In this document: piece by piece, positions 54,202 through 64,000 of the stretch
How positions within the stretch are numbered: position 1 is the stretch's first letter
Layout of the letters: each line of letters starts with the position of its first letter
Source: Stenotrophomonas terrae
GTDB taxonomy: Bacteria > Pseudomonadota > Gammaproteobacteria > Xanthomonadales > Xanthomonadaceae
NCBI RefSeq assembly: GCF_001431465.1
Contig: NZ_LDJJ01000017.1
Coordinates: 62,001 to 126,000 of the forward strand
Direction of reading: 5' to 3'
Length of the DNA stretch: 64,000 bases
Position numbers and translations under genes: made by a program
The notes under the pieces: model-generated
What the model saw: only the letters and a program-made list of their open reading frames with translations
Told to the model about the DNA's origin: nothing
The model's database searches: none

Positions 54202-57200
54202 TCACTCGGGTTGCAGGGTCAAACAGCCCATCCCTCTTGCCTGGGTGCAGCTGTCCTCCGGCAACAGGATGCTGGTGCCACTGGAGGAGGGGGCAGGCAG
54301 CAGCGGCGGCAGGTTGTTCGGCAGCGACACCGGCGCTGCATCATTGCGGCTGGCAACCACGGCGCGGGCGATTTCAGCAGCAATCGTCGTCGATAGCCCT
54401 GTTACCTGCAGGCTGCCGTCCTGGTAGCTGATGTCGTAGTTGCCCAGGCGGGCACCCTGCGCATCACCGACGAGGATGGCGTACATGCCGGGCCCGGCGT
54501 TGGCATTGTTGCCGGCGCTGGACAGCGAAACACTGTCGATGCTGTCGCCGTTGAGCAAGCCACTGGCGCGATAGCCATCGAGCGTCAACAGCTCACCAGC
54601 GCGCCTGCTGGCGTCGTTGGCGGTGATGACCAACCCGGCCTTGCCGATCGACAAGCTGCCGTCGACATAGTGGATGTCGTAATTGGACAGGCCGGTACCA
54701 ACGGCATTGCTGGCGCTGATCGCATAGTTGCCGACATTGGCGGTGGCTCCAATGCCACTGCTGGCCAGGTCAACGGAGGAGAGGCTGTCGCCGTTTATCA
54801 GCGCGTCGCTGCTGAAACCATTGAAGTTGCCGATCTGGCCATAGGTTTTTCCAGCGCTGTTGGCGGTGATGGTCAGGGTCCTGGGATCGATACTCAACTG
54901 CCCTCCAACAAAGGTGAGCGCATAGCCGGAGATGCCGGTGTTCAGGCTGCCTTGGTTGATGTCGATCTGATACGGCGATCCGCTCACGACGGCGGTACCT
55001 GCGGCGCCTGATGAGCTCAGTACCGGGGTACCGCGGATCAGGTCCGCAATCACATCGGCATTGTAGGCGCCGGCTACCCCGGCCATGCCACCGCTGACGG
55101 TGTAGGCGTTGTCCAATCGCAGGGTGTCGCCATAGATCTTGCGCAGGGCGGAGGCCTGTATCGTCAGGGTTGGCTGCCAAGCGAACAGGTAGCGATTTCC
55201 CGACGCTGTGGTGCCGGCGAAGGCGGCGGTGTTCCAGATGGCGCTGTTTGCGCTGTCGAGATTTCCGAACGCGTGCGCTGATGTTGGCGACTTCAGGTAG
55301 ATGCGCCAGTGACCATTGCCGCTCAACTGAATCGCGTTGGCACCGTGGCGATTTTCGAAAATTCCATCCGTGGCCAGATCAACGTTGTTGGCGGTGATCT
55401 GGCCGGTTAACCGCAGGTCGCCAGCAGCACTGGCTTTCAGATCGCCAGCGTCGGATGTACCCAGTGAAAGCGTCCTCGCACTGGCGATGGTCGCGTTTTT
55501 TGCATGCAATGACACTACGCCATCAAAAGCGTTCTGCCCGTTGTCCAGCGTGATGTCGCCCACGGCGCTGAGCTGGCTGGTGCCGGCGACATTCAACGCT
55601 CCGCTCTGCTGGATGGAACCGCTGCTGACTGCCCCAAGCTTGCCCTGGATCGTGGCATCGTCGAAGACGATCCCGTTGCCAGATAGCAAGGAATCTCCAG
55701 CAATCGTGGCATTGCCAAGTCTCAGTCCGCCGGCGGCAGTTGCAGAAAGGCTGCCTGCCTGCACAACGTCCAGATCAAGTGCGGCTGCACTGGCTATCTG
55801 AACTGTACCGCCATCCAGCGATACCACGCCAGCAAAGCGATTGCCGCCGTTAGTCAGAGTGATGTCGCCCTGTGATGCGAAGCTGGCCGCCCCCCCAATG
55901 CTGTAGGCAGCGGCCTGGCGGATGGCAGCGGCAACATCCACGGAAAGATTGCCGGTTGTGGTGATGCCGTTGGCGTTCAATGATGCGGCGCGCACCGTCA
56001 ACGAGTCCAATGCAGTAATCGCGCCAACATGGTCGCCGATAATCACTGCGCCGGTAGCGGTGATGTCCAGCGCATGCGCACCGTTGATCGCCCCCGCAAA
56101 GGAAACAGTCCCTACATCCAGGGTCACATCATTGGTCAACGAAACGGGACGACTGAACATGGCGCTGGTATCGACGCTTACGTCGCCTCCCAACGTGGTG
56201 GTGCCGCCGCCCTGTACCTGCAGACTTCGCACATCGACCGCGCCGCCGAACGCGCTGCCTGCACTACCTGTTGCGACAAGGTCCCAAGGCCCAACAACGG
56301 TGCTGCCAAATGTTGTTGTGCCACTCTGGCTGCGGACGCTGGTGAATGCTTTCAGGTTCACCGCATCATTGAATGCAAGATTGCCACTGGTAGCGACCCC
56401 GCCCCCCAGCTCGGTCGTGCCGGCTGCATCTGTCGTCAGCGATGCCAGCGCTTTGGAGCCTCCTACCGCGCCACCAAAGCGGGTGACACCGGCGGTGTTG
56501 ACCTGTAATGCAAAGTCACCGTCGAGGGTGCTGCCAAACCCGATGTCGCCTCCGCCTGTGCTGGTAAGGGCCGCGTCCTTGGTCAACTTCATTGAAGCGT
56601 TGTACTGCTGTGCGCCACTGGTTGTTACCGATGTCCCCAGCAAGTCGGCCGTGGCACTGTCGACCTGCAGGCTGGTCAGTACATTGCTTGCCCCGATCGA
56701 TCCGAACCGCACCATGCCACTGCCTGCATTCAGTGCCAATGCGTGCGCACCATCCACACCTGCCAGGGTTATATCGCCCTGCACGCTGGTCAGGCTGCTG
56801 TCGCCGTTCAACTGCAACGCGCCGTTGAACGCCTGCGCGCCAACCGTGGTTACTGCGCTATCGATGGCCGCTGGGCCGGATACCGTCAGGCTGGAGAGCG
56901 CTGTCGATTGACCTATACCTCCGGCAATGCGGACCGCGTCGTCTGAGATCAGCGTAAGTCCCCATCCTCCATCAATGTTACCGGTGATGTTCAGCGCTCC
57001 ACCTGCGTCCAGCGAGGTGTCACGCGTCAATCCAAGTGCGCCGACGTAGCGTTGGTAGCCTGCGGTGGTTATGTTGCTGCCAAATTGCAGCTGCGCTGCC
57101 TTGGCCTCCAGGTTGCGTGCACTGACACTGCCCAGTCTGAGCAGGCCACCTGCATTGATGAGGACATCACCGCCAAGCATATCGACACGACCGCCAAACA

Positions 57201-60087
57201 CATTGAGGGCGTCCAATGCGATGTTGCCGTTAACAGCGTTGAATACGCTTGTACCCGAAACGTCCAGCGCCCCAAATTGGCTGATGGACGTGCCCAAAAC
57301 CTCCAAAGCGCCGCCATCGGTGACCGTAATGGAACCCAGCGACATTGCCTTCCCGATAAGAGCGGCGCCACCGCCTGCGATGCTAGCGTCATCAAGTGCC
57401 AGTGCGCCCGAGGCCCTGGCGTCCAGCTTGGTGACCTGAACTCGGCTGATGTCCAATGCTGTGCTTGCATTGATGGACACAGTGGCACCGTCGAGCGATA
57501 CATTGCCGTTGAACAGATTTCCAGCATTTGTCAGCGTTAGATCGCCGTTCGAAGCGAAGCTGGCATTACCGCCAACGTTGTAAGCCCCTGTCTGCTCGAT
57601 ACCGTTGAATACGCCGAGGCTGAGGTCGCCGCTGGTGGTGATGCCCTGCGCGCTGAATGACCCAGCAGAGACTGCCAGTGATGCCAGCGCGTTTGCTGCC
57701 CCAACAGCACCCAAAAATCGCGTCCCTCCCGATGCCTCTGTCGCCAGTGCATACGGGCCATCCAGCGTGCCGCTGAAGGCAATGGAACCTCCCAAACTCG
57801 TAAGCGCGGTACTGGCGGAAAGTACGGCATTTTCACCATAATCCTGATTACCCAGAGTCTTCAAAACACCCGACAGGCGCGTAGCGCCACCTCCACGGGT
57901 GGCTAGTGATGTCAATGCAGCGGTGCTGCCAATACCGCCAGCCAGCGTGGTGGTTCCCGCAGTATCTACTACCAGTGCATGCGCGCCATTTGCTCCTGCA
58001 TTGATGTTGATGAAATAACCGCCAAGGCTTGTCAACGTGACATCGCCAGCCAATACCAATCCGTCGCGGTACGCCTGCGCGCCACTGGTGGTCACATTGC
58101 CGCCCAGTTTGGTCGTGCCACCGGCGTCTGTCTCCAACGCAGCAAGACTGACCGTGCCACCAAATGCGGTCTGGCCGGCGGTGTTTACGGTCAAGGCAGA
58201 AAGGCCAGTGACACTGCTGGCGAACGTAATGTCGCCCGCCGCCGCACTGCTCAACGTGGCAGGCCCGCTCAGCGAAACAGAATCGCGATAGGTCTGGCTT
58301 CCCGTTGTTTGCACATTGCCGCCCAACTCGGTGGTACCTGCTGCATCCGTGGTCAGTGAAGCAAGGGCTTCAGTTCCACCTACGGCGCCAGCGAAGGTGG
58401 TGGCTCCCGCCGTACTGACGGTCAGATCATGTGCGCCATTGATGGTAGATCTGAAGTCGATGGCACCCGCCCCCCGGCTGGTCAGCCACGTCGTTCCCAA
58501 CAAAGCCACCTTGCCGTTGTAGCGCTGCGTACCCGTGGTGATGACGCTCGACGGCAACGATATGCGCGCCCCGCCGGAGACATCCAGCGACGCAAGCGCT
58601 GTTGAGCCTCCCACCGCACCACCAAAAGAGACTTCCCCGCCCGCTGTTGCCCACAAGGCATGGGCACCATCAATCACTCCGTTGAATGTGATCGCACCCA
58701 GTGTGCTGGACAGGCTGGCGCTCTGGTCCAGCACTACGGCGCCGTTGTAGACCTGCGCCCCAGCGCTACTGATCTCGGCAGGCAAATGGATGGATCCAGC
58801 GGTTACAGCCAGTGAGCTGACCCCGACGTTTCCAAAGGCCAACCTGCCAGAGGCCGAGATATTTACCTGATCGGCGCTGAGCGACACATTGCCGCCGAAG
58901 CTGTTGCCGACATTGGTCAACGTTACATTGTTGAGTGCGCTGGTCAGCGTGGTGCTACCGGTCACCTCCAGCGCCCCGGTCTGGGTAAGATCGGCGGCAT
59001 TGCTCAAGGCGAGGTTTCCACTGACCGTTCCGCCGATGCTGGATACCTTGTTGGCCTCCCTGCTCAGTCTGGCGTCACCAGTAACAGCCAGTTCAAGCCC
59101 GGTGCTGGCGACCACTTTGCCGTCACTTTGGTTGACACCTTTATCACCGGCAAGTCGGATGGTTCCGGCGGCGACATCACCTGATATGTTCAGCCCGCCG
59201 CCAACGACATCTGCGGAAAGCAGCTGCGTGGCCTGTACCGCGCCACCAAGGTTGATGGCCGACGCTGCCAGTGCTGGATCCAGGTTTGCCCGCAGTATGA
59301 TTTGGTTGGCCGTGATGGAGCCGGTGTTGCTCACGGCGGCAGAGGTAGCGGCTGGCAAACTACTGGTTGCGGCCTCCAACTGCGCAGTAAGGCCTGCCAG
59401 CGGGTCGTAGTGGAGAGTGACACCGCCAGCCGACAGCAGATTCACCGTGCTGCCAACGATGGAGCCACTATTGGAGACAGATGCCCCCATCAACATTACC
59501 GGGCCAAGGCTGGTGATCTGCGCCCCTGCAGCAGTGCTGACCACTGCCGCTGCTCCGTCCTGAGCGAACTGGTAGTCATCACTCTGGCCGTCTGTATTTG
59601 ACGTCAACGAGCTGGCGACCAGACCAGCAACATTCACCTGTGCGGTGCCACCAAATGCAATGCCGGCAGGATTGATGAGAAACACGTGACCGTTCGATTT
59701 CAACACGCCATCAATGCTGCTCAGCGTCCCACCGTTCACCATGTTCAAGGTAACGCCGTTTGCATCTGGAGTGGTGATGTTGACGGCACCACCCTCGCCG
59801 ATATTGAAGCTACCCCAGGTGATCAGGGCTTTTGCCTGGGCCTGGGTGATCGTCATCGTGTTGCCAGCGCTCGAGATGGTTGCGCCGGTGGCGATCCCGT
59901 TCTGCGGCAGCTCCACTGCCTGTGCCCCCGCAGCGTAAGCAAGTGCCAGCGCCAAAGGCAGCAGGCGCAGACGCGCCGGCAGGCGGCGAGTGGCGCCGGT
60001 CGTGCCGCTTGGCGAAGTGCCGATTTCGGAGGTCACCTGGACTTGGCCCAGGGCGTGGTTGAACACAAGACGGTAGATGCGATTCAT
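54202..60087 (-). CDS. Two-partner secretion exoprotein (TpsA, filamentous haemagglutinin-like adhesin)
   Basis: A 1961-residue secreted adhesin. I start it at ATG 60087, where the extended signal peptide MNRIYRLVFNHALGQVQVTS begins; signal to about residue 57. The TPS secretion domain follows (~58-300), with GSFNIGEGGAVNI and FLINPAGIAFGGTA, the NPxGI motif recognised by TpsB. A long beta-helix contains degenerate ~70-residue repeats (ALASLTTDAAGTTELGG..., TSGAQ-Y). MBG/YDG-type repeats (ITANSAGKTYG, IHYVDGSLSI) occupy ~1640-1880. The short C-terminus (DSCTQARGMGCLTLQPE) holds two cysteines. It begins 11 bases after tpsB. No toxin domain is seen, so an adhesin is more likely than a CdiA-like effector. 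Confidence 0.92.
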   Translation of the reverse strand: MNRIYRLVFNHALGQVQVTSEIGTSPSGTTGATRRLPARLRLLPLALALAYAAGAQAVELPQNGIATGATISSAGNTMTITQAQAKALITWGSFNIGEGGAVNITTPDANGVTLNMVNGGTLSSIDGVLKSNGHVFLINPAGIAFGGTAQVNVAGLVASSLTSNTDGQSDDYQFAQDGAAAVVSTAAGAQITSLGPVMLMGASVSNSGSIVGSTVNLLSAGGVTLHYDPLAGLTAQLEAATSSLPAATSAAVSNTGSITANQIILRANLDPALAASAINLGGAVQATQLLSADVVGGGLNISGDVAAGTIRLAGDKGVNQSDGKVVASTGLELAVTGDARLSREANKVSSIGGTVSGNLALSNAADLTQTGALEVTGSTTLTSALNNVTLTNVGNSFGGNVSLSADQVNISASGRLAFGNVGVSSLAVTAGSIHLPAEISSAGAQVYNGAVVLDQSASLSSTLGAITFNGVIDGAHALWATAGGEVSFGGAVGGSTALASLDVSGGARISLPSSVITTGTQRYNGKVALLGTTWLTSRGAGAIDFRSTINGAHDLTVSTAGATTFAGAVGGTEALASLTTDAAGTTELGGNVQTTGSQTYRDSVSLSGPATLSSAAAGDITFASSVTGLSALTVNTAGQTAFGGTVSLAALETDAGGTTKLGGNVTTSGAQAYRDGLVLAGDVTLTSLGGYFININAGANGAHALVVDTAGTTTLAGGIGSTAALTSLATRGGGATRLSGVLKTLGNQDYGENAVLSASTALTSLGGSIAFSGTLDGPYALATEASGGTRFLGAVGAANALASLAVSAGSFSAQGITTSGDLSLGVFNGIEQTGAYNVGGNASFASNGDLTLTNAGNLFNGNVSLDGATVSINASTALDISRVQVTKLDARASGALALDDASIAGGGAALIGKAMSLGSITVTDGGALEVLGTSISQFGALDVSGTSVFNAVNGNIALDALNVFGGRVDMLGGDVLINAGGLLRLGSVSARNLEAKAAQLQFGSNITTAGYQRYVGALGLTRDTSLDAGGALNITGNIDGGWGLTLISDDAVRIAGGIGQSTALSSLTVSGPAAIDSAVTTVGAQAFNGALQLNGDSSLTSVQGDITLAGVDGAHALALNAGSGMVRFGSIGASNVLTSLQVDSATADLLGTSVTTSGAQQYNASMKLTKDAALTSTGGGDIGFGSTLDGDFALQVNTAGVTRFGGAVGGSKALASLTTDAAGTTELGGGVATSGNLAFNDAVNLKAFTSVRSQSGTTTFGSTVVGPWDLVATGSAGSAFGGAVDVRSLQVQGGGTTTLGGDVSVDTSAMFSRPVSLTNDVTLDVGTVSFAGAINGAHALDITATGAVIIGDHVGAITALDSLTVRAASLNANGITTTGNLSVDVAAAIRQAAAYSIGGAASFASQGDITLTNGGNRFAGVVSLDGGTVQIASAAALDLDVVQAGSLSATAAGGLRLGNATIAGDSLLSGNGIVFDDATIQGKLGAVSSGSIQQSGALNVAGTSQLSAVGDITLDNGQNAFDGVVSLHAKNATIASARTLSLGTSDAGDLKASAAGDLRLTGQITANNVDLATDGIFENRHGANAIQLSGNGHWRIYLKSPTSAHAFGNLDSANSAIWNTAAFAGTTASGNRYLFAWQPTLTIQASALRKIYGDTLRLDNAYTVSGGMAGVAGAYNADVIADLIRGTPVLSSSGAAGTAVVSGSPYQIDINQGSLNTGISGYALTFVGGQLSIDPRTLTITANSAGKTYGQIGNFNGFSSDALINGDSLSSVDLASSGIGATANVGNYAISASNAVGTGLSNYDIHYVDGSLSIGKAGLVITANDASRRAGELLTLDGYRASGLLNGDSIDSVSLSSAGNNANAGPGMYAILVGDAQGARLGNYDISYQDGSLQVTGLSTTIAAEIARAVVASRNDAAPVSLPNNLPPLLPAPSSSGTSILLPEDSCTQARGMGCLTLQPE

Positions 60088-60098
60088 GGTTCGGATCC

Positions 60099-61790
60099 TC
60101 AGAAATTCATGCCGATGCGCGCCCACACCTGGACGTCATCAGCATCGGGGGCGCGGTAGCTGCCGGTCGGTTTTGCTGCGCTCAGATCCAGCTTCAGCGC
60201 GGGCTGCCAGGGGAGGTAGAGGCCGACGGCGACGCCGGCGCCTTCCAGCGTGGTCGGCTGGATGCCTAGGCGGCGGTTGGCGGCGGCGGGCGAGGCGCGG
60301 CCCCAGTCGTAGAACAGCGACAGCTCCAGCAGGTCGCCCCAACGGCGGCCGTTGAACGGCGAGGCGCGCTCGGCAAAGCCCGGCGCGCTGACCTGATATT
60401 CAAAGCTGGCCTGCACGCCGCGGTCGCCCAAGGCGCTGGACAGCGGGTAGGCGCGCACGCTGCTGGGCCCGCCGAGACTGAACTGCTCCAGCGGGGTGAG
60501 CGCAGCGTCGGTGAACTGGGCGCTGCCGCGCAGCAGCAGGCGCTGGTTGGCGGGCAGGGCTTGCAGACGTGCGGCGGTCAACCGGCTGACCCAGAAGTAG
60601 GATTCATGGGTGGGGTATAGCCAGTTCATCGGCGAGGATTGGTCGTCGAAGGATTTGCGTACCGACAGTTGCGCCATGTTGATGCCGCGCCAGCGGCGGT
60701 CGGTATGGCGCAGGCTCAGGCCGGCATCAAACACATTGAAGGCATGCCGCGACAATTCCATGCCCAGCGCGTCGAGCCGCGATTGCTCGTGGATCAGCCG
60801 GGCCGAGGCCTGTACCTGCAGATCGGTGCGCTGGATGAACTTCCAGTCACTACCGGCGTACAGCTGCGTGGTGGGACCGTGGATCTGCAAGGCGCTGAAC
60901 GGGCCGGTGTTCAACTCCATCTCGCTGCGGCTGAGCCCGGCGATGGCGCTGAGGCCATCCACTTTCGATGAGGGGATGCTCAGTGACAGCGCGGCCTGCC
61001 AACTGTCGGCCGGGTTCAGCCCATAACCCAGGCTGGCAGCCAGCACATCGCCGGCACCCAGTGCGTTGAATGCACTTATGCCGACCTCGGCGCGGTACTT
61101 GCCGGTGCTGTCGGTGCCGTGATTGCTCAGCCCGGCGCTGATTTCGTAAGGGTGAGCGCTGTCCTTGGCGACCAGCACGATGTCGGTCTCGCCTTCGTTC
61201 TGGCCGGGTTGCAGTACCGAGGTGACCGACACGCCCGGCAGGTCGCGGGCGTAGAGCAGGGCACGGTCCAGTTCCCTCTGCCGTAGCGGGCGGCCAATCA
61301 GGCCCAGGCTGCTGGCACTGAGTTGGTCATCGCGGTAACGCTGGCTGCCTTGCACCAATATCCGGCCAACCCGACCTTCGATGACCTTGAGGGTCAAGGT
61401 TTGGCTGTCACCGATCTGCTGCGGTGGGATATAGGCCACCGACACCAGAAAGCCGGCATCGCGGTAGGTCTGGGTAATGCGGGCGGTGATCTGCTCGATC
61501 TGGGCGAAGCTGAGCGCGGCCGGCAGGCTTGGACTGATCTCGCGCAGGGCCTGGTTGGCAACAGCCTCGACCGAGGCGCGGCTGAGGCCATTGGCCGGAT
61601 GCTCGCCAACACCTTCCACGCTGATTCTGGCGACCTGCACGGTGGCGGCGCTGGTTGTGCCGGGGTCGGCAGCCCAGACGCTGGTGGATATGCCGCCCAA
61701 AGCCAAGCCCAGCGCGGCGGCGAGCAGGGCCGCGGGGCGGCGCAAGGGGCGGGCGGAGCGGGGGCAGGGAGTGCGGCCGTGGCAGTGCAT
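60099..61790 (-). CDS. Two-partner secretion outer-membrane transporter (TpsB, ShlB/FhaC family)
   Basis: A 563-residue Omp85-superfamily transporter. The signal peptide ends near VWAAD. POTRA domains follow (VARISVEGVGEHPANGLS; TLKVIEGRVGRILVQGSQRY), then a 16-strand barrel with the conserved SLGGPSSVRAYPL motif of the L6 loop, ending RIGMNF with the C-terminal Phe. It exports the TpsA protein encoded 11 bases downstream. A perfect CRP/Clp-like operator lies about 130 bp upstream of its start. Confidence 0.94.
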   Translation of the reverse strand: MHCHGRTPCPRSARPLRRPAALLAAALGLALGGISTSVWAADPGTTSAATVQVARISVEGVGEHPANGLSRASVEAVANQALREISPSLPAALSFAQIEQITARITQTYRDAGFLVSVAYIPPQQIGDSQTLTLKVIEGRVGRILVQGSQRYRDDQLSASSLGLIGRPLRQRELDRALLYARDLPGVSVTSVLQPGQNEGETDIVLVAKDSAHPYEISAGLSNHGTDSTGKYRAEVGISAFNALGAGDVLAASLGYGLNPADSWQAALSLSIPSSKVDGLSAIAGLSRSEMELNTGPFSALQIHGPTTQLYAGSDWKFIQRTDLQVQASARLIHEQSRLDALGMELSRHAFNVFDAGLSLRHTDRRWRGINMAQLSVRKSFDDQSSPMNWLYPTHESYFWVSRLTAARLQALPANQRLLLRGSAQFTDAALTPLEQFSLGGPSSVRAYPLSSALGDRGVQASFEYQVSAPGFAERASPFNGRRWGDLLELSLFYDWGRASPAAANRRLGIQPTTLEGAGVAVGLYLPWQPALKLDLSAAKPTGSYRAPDADDVQVWARIGMNF

Positions 61791-61909
61791 CAGCAGGGTA
61801 TTCCTTACAGTTCAACGGTAGGGCTGGCGGCTGCAAAAGCCGGGGGCATACTCTGTTAACCGTAAGAAACAGGGCGAGGCGATCACTGATTTCAGGTAAC
61901 TGCCCGACA

Positions 61910-61927
61910 TTGTGATGGTCGTCACAA
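61910..61927. promoter_or_regulatory. Perfect CRP/Clp-consensus operator between tpsB and glyA
   Basis: TTGTGATGGTCGTCACAA is an exact TGTGA-N6-TCACA site with one further symmetric base pair on each side. It is about 128 bp from the tpsB start and 115 bp from the glyA start in the divergent gap. Control of tpsBA is more plausible than control of glyA, given the other sites in this window. Confidence 0.7.
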
Positions 61928-62033
61928 GTTGCTGCGGGGCGGCACCGGGCAGCCGATCCCAAATGAACAGGCGGCTGGCGGGCTGGAACGGGCTACAATC
62001 GGAAGCTCCCTCGCCCCCGTACCAGGAGCTGTG

Positions 62034-63287
62034 ATGTTCCCGCGTGAAGCCCGTATCGAGTCCTACGATCCCGAGTTGGCCAAGGCCATTGCCGATGAGT
62101 GCCAGCGTCAGGAAGACCATGTCGAGCTGATTGCCAGCGAGAACTACGCCAGCCCGCTGGTGATGGAGGCGCAGGGCAGCCAGCTGACCAACAAGTACGC
62201 CGAGGGCTACCCGGGCAAGCGCTACTACGGTGGCTGCGAGTACGTCGATATCGCTGAAAAGCTGGCCATCGACCGCCTCAAGCAGCTGTTCGGCGCCGAT
62301 TACGCCAATGTGCAGCCGCACAGCGGCTCGCAGGCCAACCAGGCGGTGTACTTCGCCCTGTTGCAGCCGGGCGACACCATCCTGGGCATGAGCCTGGCCC
62401 ATGGCGGCCACCTGACCCACGGTGCCAAGGTCAATGCCTCGGGCAAGATCTTCAACGCCATCCAGTACGGTGTGGACGAAGCCGGCCTGATCGACTACGA
62501 CGAAGTCGAGCGCCTGGCCCTGGAGCACAAGCCGAAGATGGTGGTGGCTGGTTTCTCCGCCTATTCGCAGATTGTCGACTGGGCGCGTTTCCGTGCCATC
62601 GCCGACAAGGTGGGTGCCTATCTGTTCGTGGACATGGCGCACGTCGCCGGTCTGGTCGCCGCTGGCGTCTACCCGAACCCGATCGAGCACGCCCACGTGG
62701 TCACCTCGACCACCCACAAGACCCTGCGCGGCCCGCGTGGCGGCATCATCATCGCCAAGGGCGCTGGCGAAGAGATCGAGAAGAAGCTGCAGTCGATCGT
62801 GTTCCCGGGCATCCAGGGCGGCCCGCTGATGCACGTCATCGCCGCCAAGGCCGTGGCCTTCAAGGAAGCGCTGGAGCCGGAATTCAAGGCCTACCAGCAG
62901 CAGGTGGTGAAGAACGCCCAGGCCATGGCTACCACGCTGATCGCGCGCGGTTACAAGATCGTCTCCGGTGGCACCCAGAACCATCTGATGCTGGTCGACA
63001 TGATCGGCAAGGACGTGTCCGGCAAGGATGCGGAAGCCGCACTGGGCAAAGCCCACATCACCGTCAACAAGAACTCGGTGCCGAACGACCCGCGTTCGCC
63101 GTTCGTGACCTCGGGCCTGCGCCTGGGCACCCCGGCCATCACCACCCGTGGTTACCAGGAAGCCGACTGCGTGGCGCTGGCAGGCTGGATTGCCGACGTG
63201 CTGGACGCACCGGCTGACGAAGCCGTCATTGCCCGCGTGCGTGATGCGGTCAGTGAGCAGTGCCGCAAGTACCCGGTTTACGGCTGA
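62034..63287 (+). CDS. glyA: Serine hydroxymethyltransferase
   Basis: A 417-residue PLP enzyme interconverting serine and glycine and feeding one-carbon units to tetrahydrofolate; cytoplasmic. ATG 62034 has AGGAG six bases upstream. Motifs: [56 protein letters not shown] and [12 protein letters not shown] with the PLP-binding Lys229. A TACAAT -10-like element at 61994-61999 may belong to its promoter. Followed by a terminator and nrdR, the order seen in this family. Confidence 0.98.
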   Translation: MFPREARIESYDPELAKAIADECQRQEDHVELIASENYASPLVMEAQGSQLTNKYAEGYPGKRYYGGCEYVDIAEKLAIDRLKQLFGADYANVQPHSGSQANQAVYFALLQPGDTILGMSLAHGGHLTHGAKVNASGKIFNAIQYGVDEAGLIDYDEVERLALEHKPKMVVAGFSAYSQIVDWARFRAIADKVGAYLFVDMAHVAGLVAAGVYPNPIEHAHVVTSTTHKTLRGPRGGIIIAKGAGEEIEKKLQSIVFPGIQGGPLMHVIAAKAVAFKEALEPEFKAYQQQVVKNAQAMATTLIARGYKIVSGGTQNHLMLVDMIGKDVSGKDAEAALGKAHITVNKNSVPNDPRSPFVTSGLRLGTPAITTRGYQEADCVALAGWIADVLDAPADEAVIARVRDAVSEQCRKYPVYG

Positions 63288-63343
63288 TCGGTGGCGGGTG
63301 CCAGCATATCTCGGCGCCCGTTCTGCCCTGAGCTGACCGCGTT

Positions 63344-63380
63344 ACCCCGGGTTGGGCGCTTGCCCCGGCCCGGGGTTTGT
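63344..63380 (+). terminator. Terminator-like long hairpin between glyA and nrdR
   Basis: ACCCCGGG pairs with CCCGGGGT, and an inner GGGC/GCCC stem extends it; TTTGTTGT follows. It lies 56 bases after the glyA stop. Confidence 0.65.
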
Positions 63381-63442
63381 TGTATCTGCGTTACAGGTTT
63401 TCCACGTCGCATGCGCGGCGCCTGAAGTCCAAGGCTTGAAAC

Positions 63443-63976
63443 ATGCATTGCCCGTTCTGCCAGCACACCGACACCCGCGTGATCGACTCACGTGTTTCCG
63501 AAGATGGCGCCACCATCCGCCGCCGGCGTGGCTGCGAGGCCTGTGGCGAGCGTTTCAGTACGCTGGAAACCATCGAACTCAAGCTGCCGGTGATCGTCAA
63601 GAGTGACGGTGGCCGCGAAGCCTTTGACGCGCGCAAGCTGCGGGTGGGCTTTGACCGCGCGCTGCAGAAGCGGCCGGTATCGGAAGAGCGCATCGAGGCG
63701 GCGGTACGCGCGGTGGTGCATCAGCTGCGCATGTGCGGCGAGCGCGAAGTACCATCGATCAAGGTCGGCGGCTTTGTGATGGACGAGCTGCGCAAGCTCG
63801 ACCATGTCGGCTATGTACGTTTTGCCTCGGTCTACCGCAGCTTCGAGGATGTGGCGGATTTCCGCGACGAGATCGAAAAGCTGGAGCGTGACCATTCCAG
63901 CGATGAAGATCAGCTGCCGCTGCTGGGTCGTGCGCGGGTGGAAGAGGCGCGGGCAGGCAAGAACGGCAAACGCTGA
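63443..63976 (+). CDS. nrdR: Transcriptional repressor NrdR
   Basis: A 177-residue regulator of ribonucleotide reductase genes. The N-terminal zinc ribbon has Cys3, Cys6, Cys31 and Cys34 (MHCPFC, CEAC); residues ~49-139 form the ATP-cone that senses ATP/dATP ([20 protein letters not shown]). The C-terminal tail is somewhat longer than usual and charged. NrdR binds paired NrdR boxes at nrd promoters, none of which is in this window. Confidence 0.97.
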   Translation: MHCPFCQHTDTRVIDSRVSEDGATIRRRRGCEACGERFSTLETIELKLPVIVKSDGGREAFDARKLRVGFDRALQKRPVSEERIEAAVRAVVHQLRMCGEREVPSIKVGGFVMDELRKLDHVGYVRFASVYRSFEDVADFRDEIEKLERDHSSDEDQLPLLGRARVEEARAGKNGKR

Positions 63977-64000
63977 CCGGTACAGTGTTTCGGTATGGAG

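Noticed and set aside
54202-60087. Contact-dependent inhibition toxin (CdiA) reading of the TPS protein
   Set aside because: No pretoxin motif or variable C-terminal toxin is visible, and no immunity gene follows; the C-terminus has MBG-type repeats and a short tail.
63995-64000. ATG at the window edge as start of the next gene
   Set aside because: Only six bases are visible and no ribosome-binding site precedes it, so it cannot be supported.

Overview
This window looks like a chromosome segment of a gamma-proteobacterium of the Xanthomonadaceae, most likely Stenotrophomonas or a near relative. The reasons are the gene order xpsE-F-G-H-I-J-K-L-M-N-D for the type II secretion system (the Xanthomonas order), an SMF-1-like chaperone/usher fimbrial operon, the linked glyA-nrdR pair, uniformly high GC, and hairpin-type intergenic repeats of the kind common in this family. 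The genus is inferred from gene content only.

Layout. 2-1612: 3' end of purL. 1613-2522: non-coding, with terminators, a possible structured small RNA and candidate operators. 2523-11927: one giant trimeric autotransporter adhesin of 3134 residues, built from large duplicated head modules. 12084-13967: secreted subtilisin-like protease. 14091-24543: complete eleven-gene Xps type II secretion operon, followed without a break by two family-2 glycosyltransferases (24546-26239). 26376-27545: pncB. 27832-41424: eleven tightly overlapping genes for a Wzx/Wzy-type exopolysaccharide, with initiating phosphosugar transferase, four glycosyltransferases, Wza-like exporter, Wzz-like co-polymerase, PslG-like glycoside hydrolase, polymerase, acyltransferase and flippase. 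41589-49241: a divergent pilin-like gene, then pilin, chaperone, usher and two paralogous tip adhesins. 49376-53442: a zinc-ribbon membrane protein, an NCS2 purine permease and ettA. 53662-54129: an RcnB-like periplasmic protein. 54202-61790: a two-partner secretion pair, tpsB and tpsA. 62034-63976: glyA and nrdR.

How it works together. Apart from housekeeping genes (purL, pncB, ettA, glyA, nrdR), the window is mostly a cell-surface and attachment region: a trimeric adhesin, a filamentous TPS adhesin, type 1-like fimbriae, an exopolysaccharide, and the machine that secretes enzymes such as the neighbouring protease. Both giant adhesins carry the same extended signal-peptide type (MNRIYR...). 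The most notable cross-cutting signal is regulatory. CRP/Clp-like operators (TGTGA-N6-TCACA type) lie upstream of the TPS pair (perfect), the exopolysaccharide operon, the fimbrial operon and, more weakly, the trimeric adhesin. I did not see one in front of the secretion operon, the protease or pncB. This suggests, but does not prove, a Clp-controlled attachment regulon packed into 60 kb.

Limits: all assignments come from reading the sequence and protein motifs. No alignment, structure prediction or database search was run. Operators, promoters, terminators and the RNA candidate are pattern calls.
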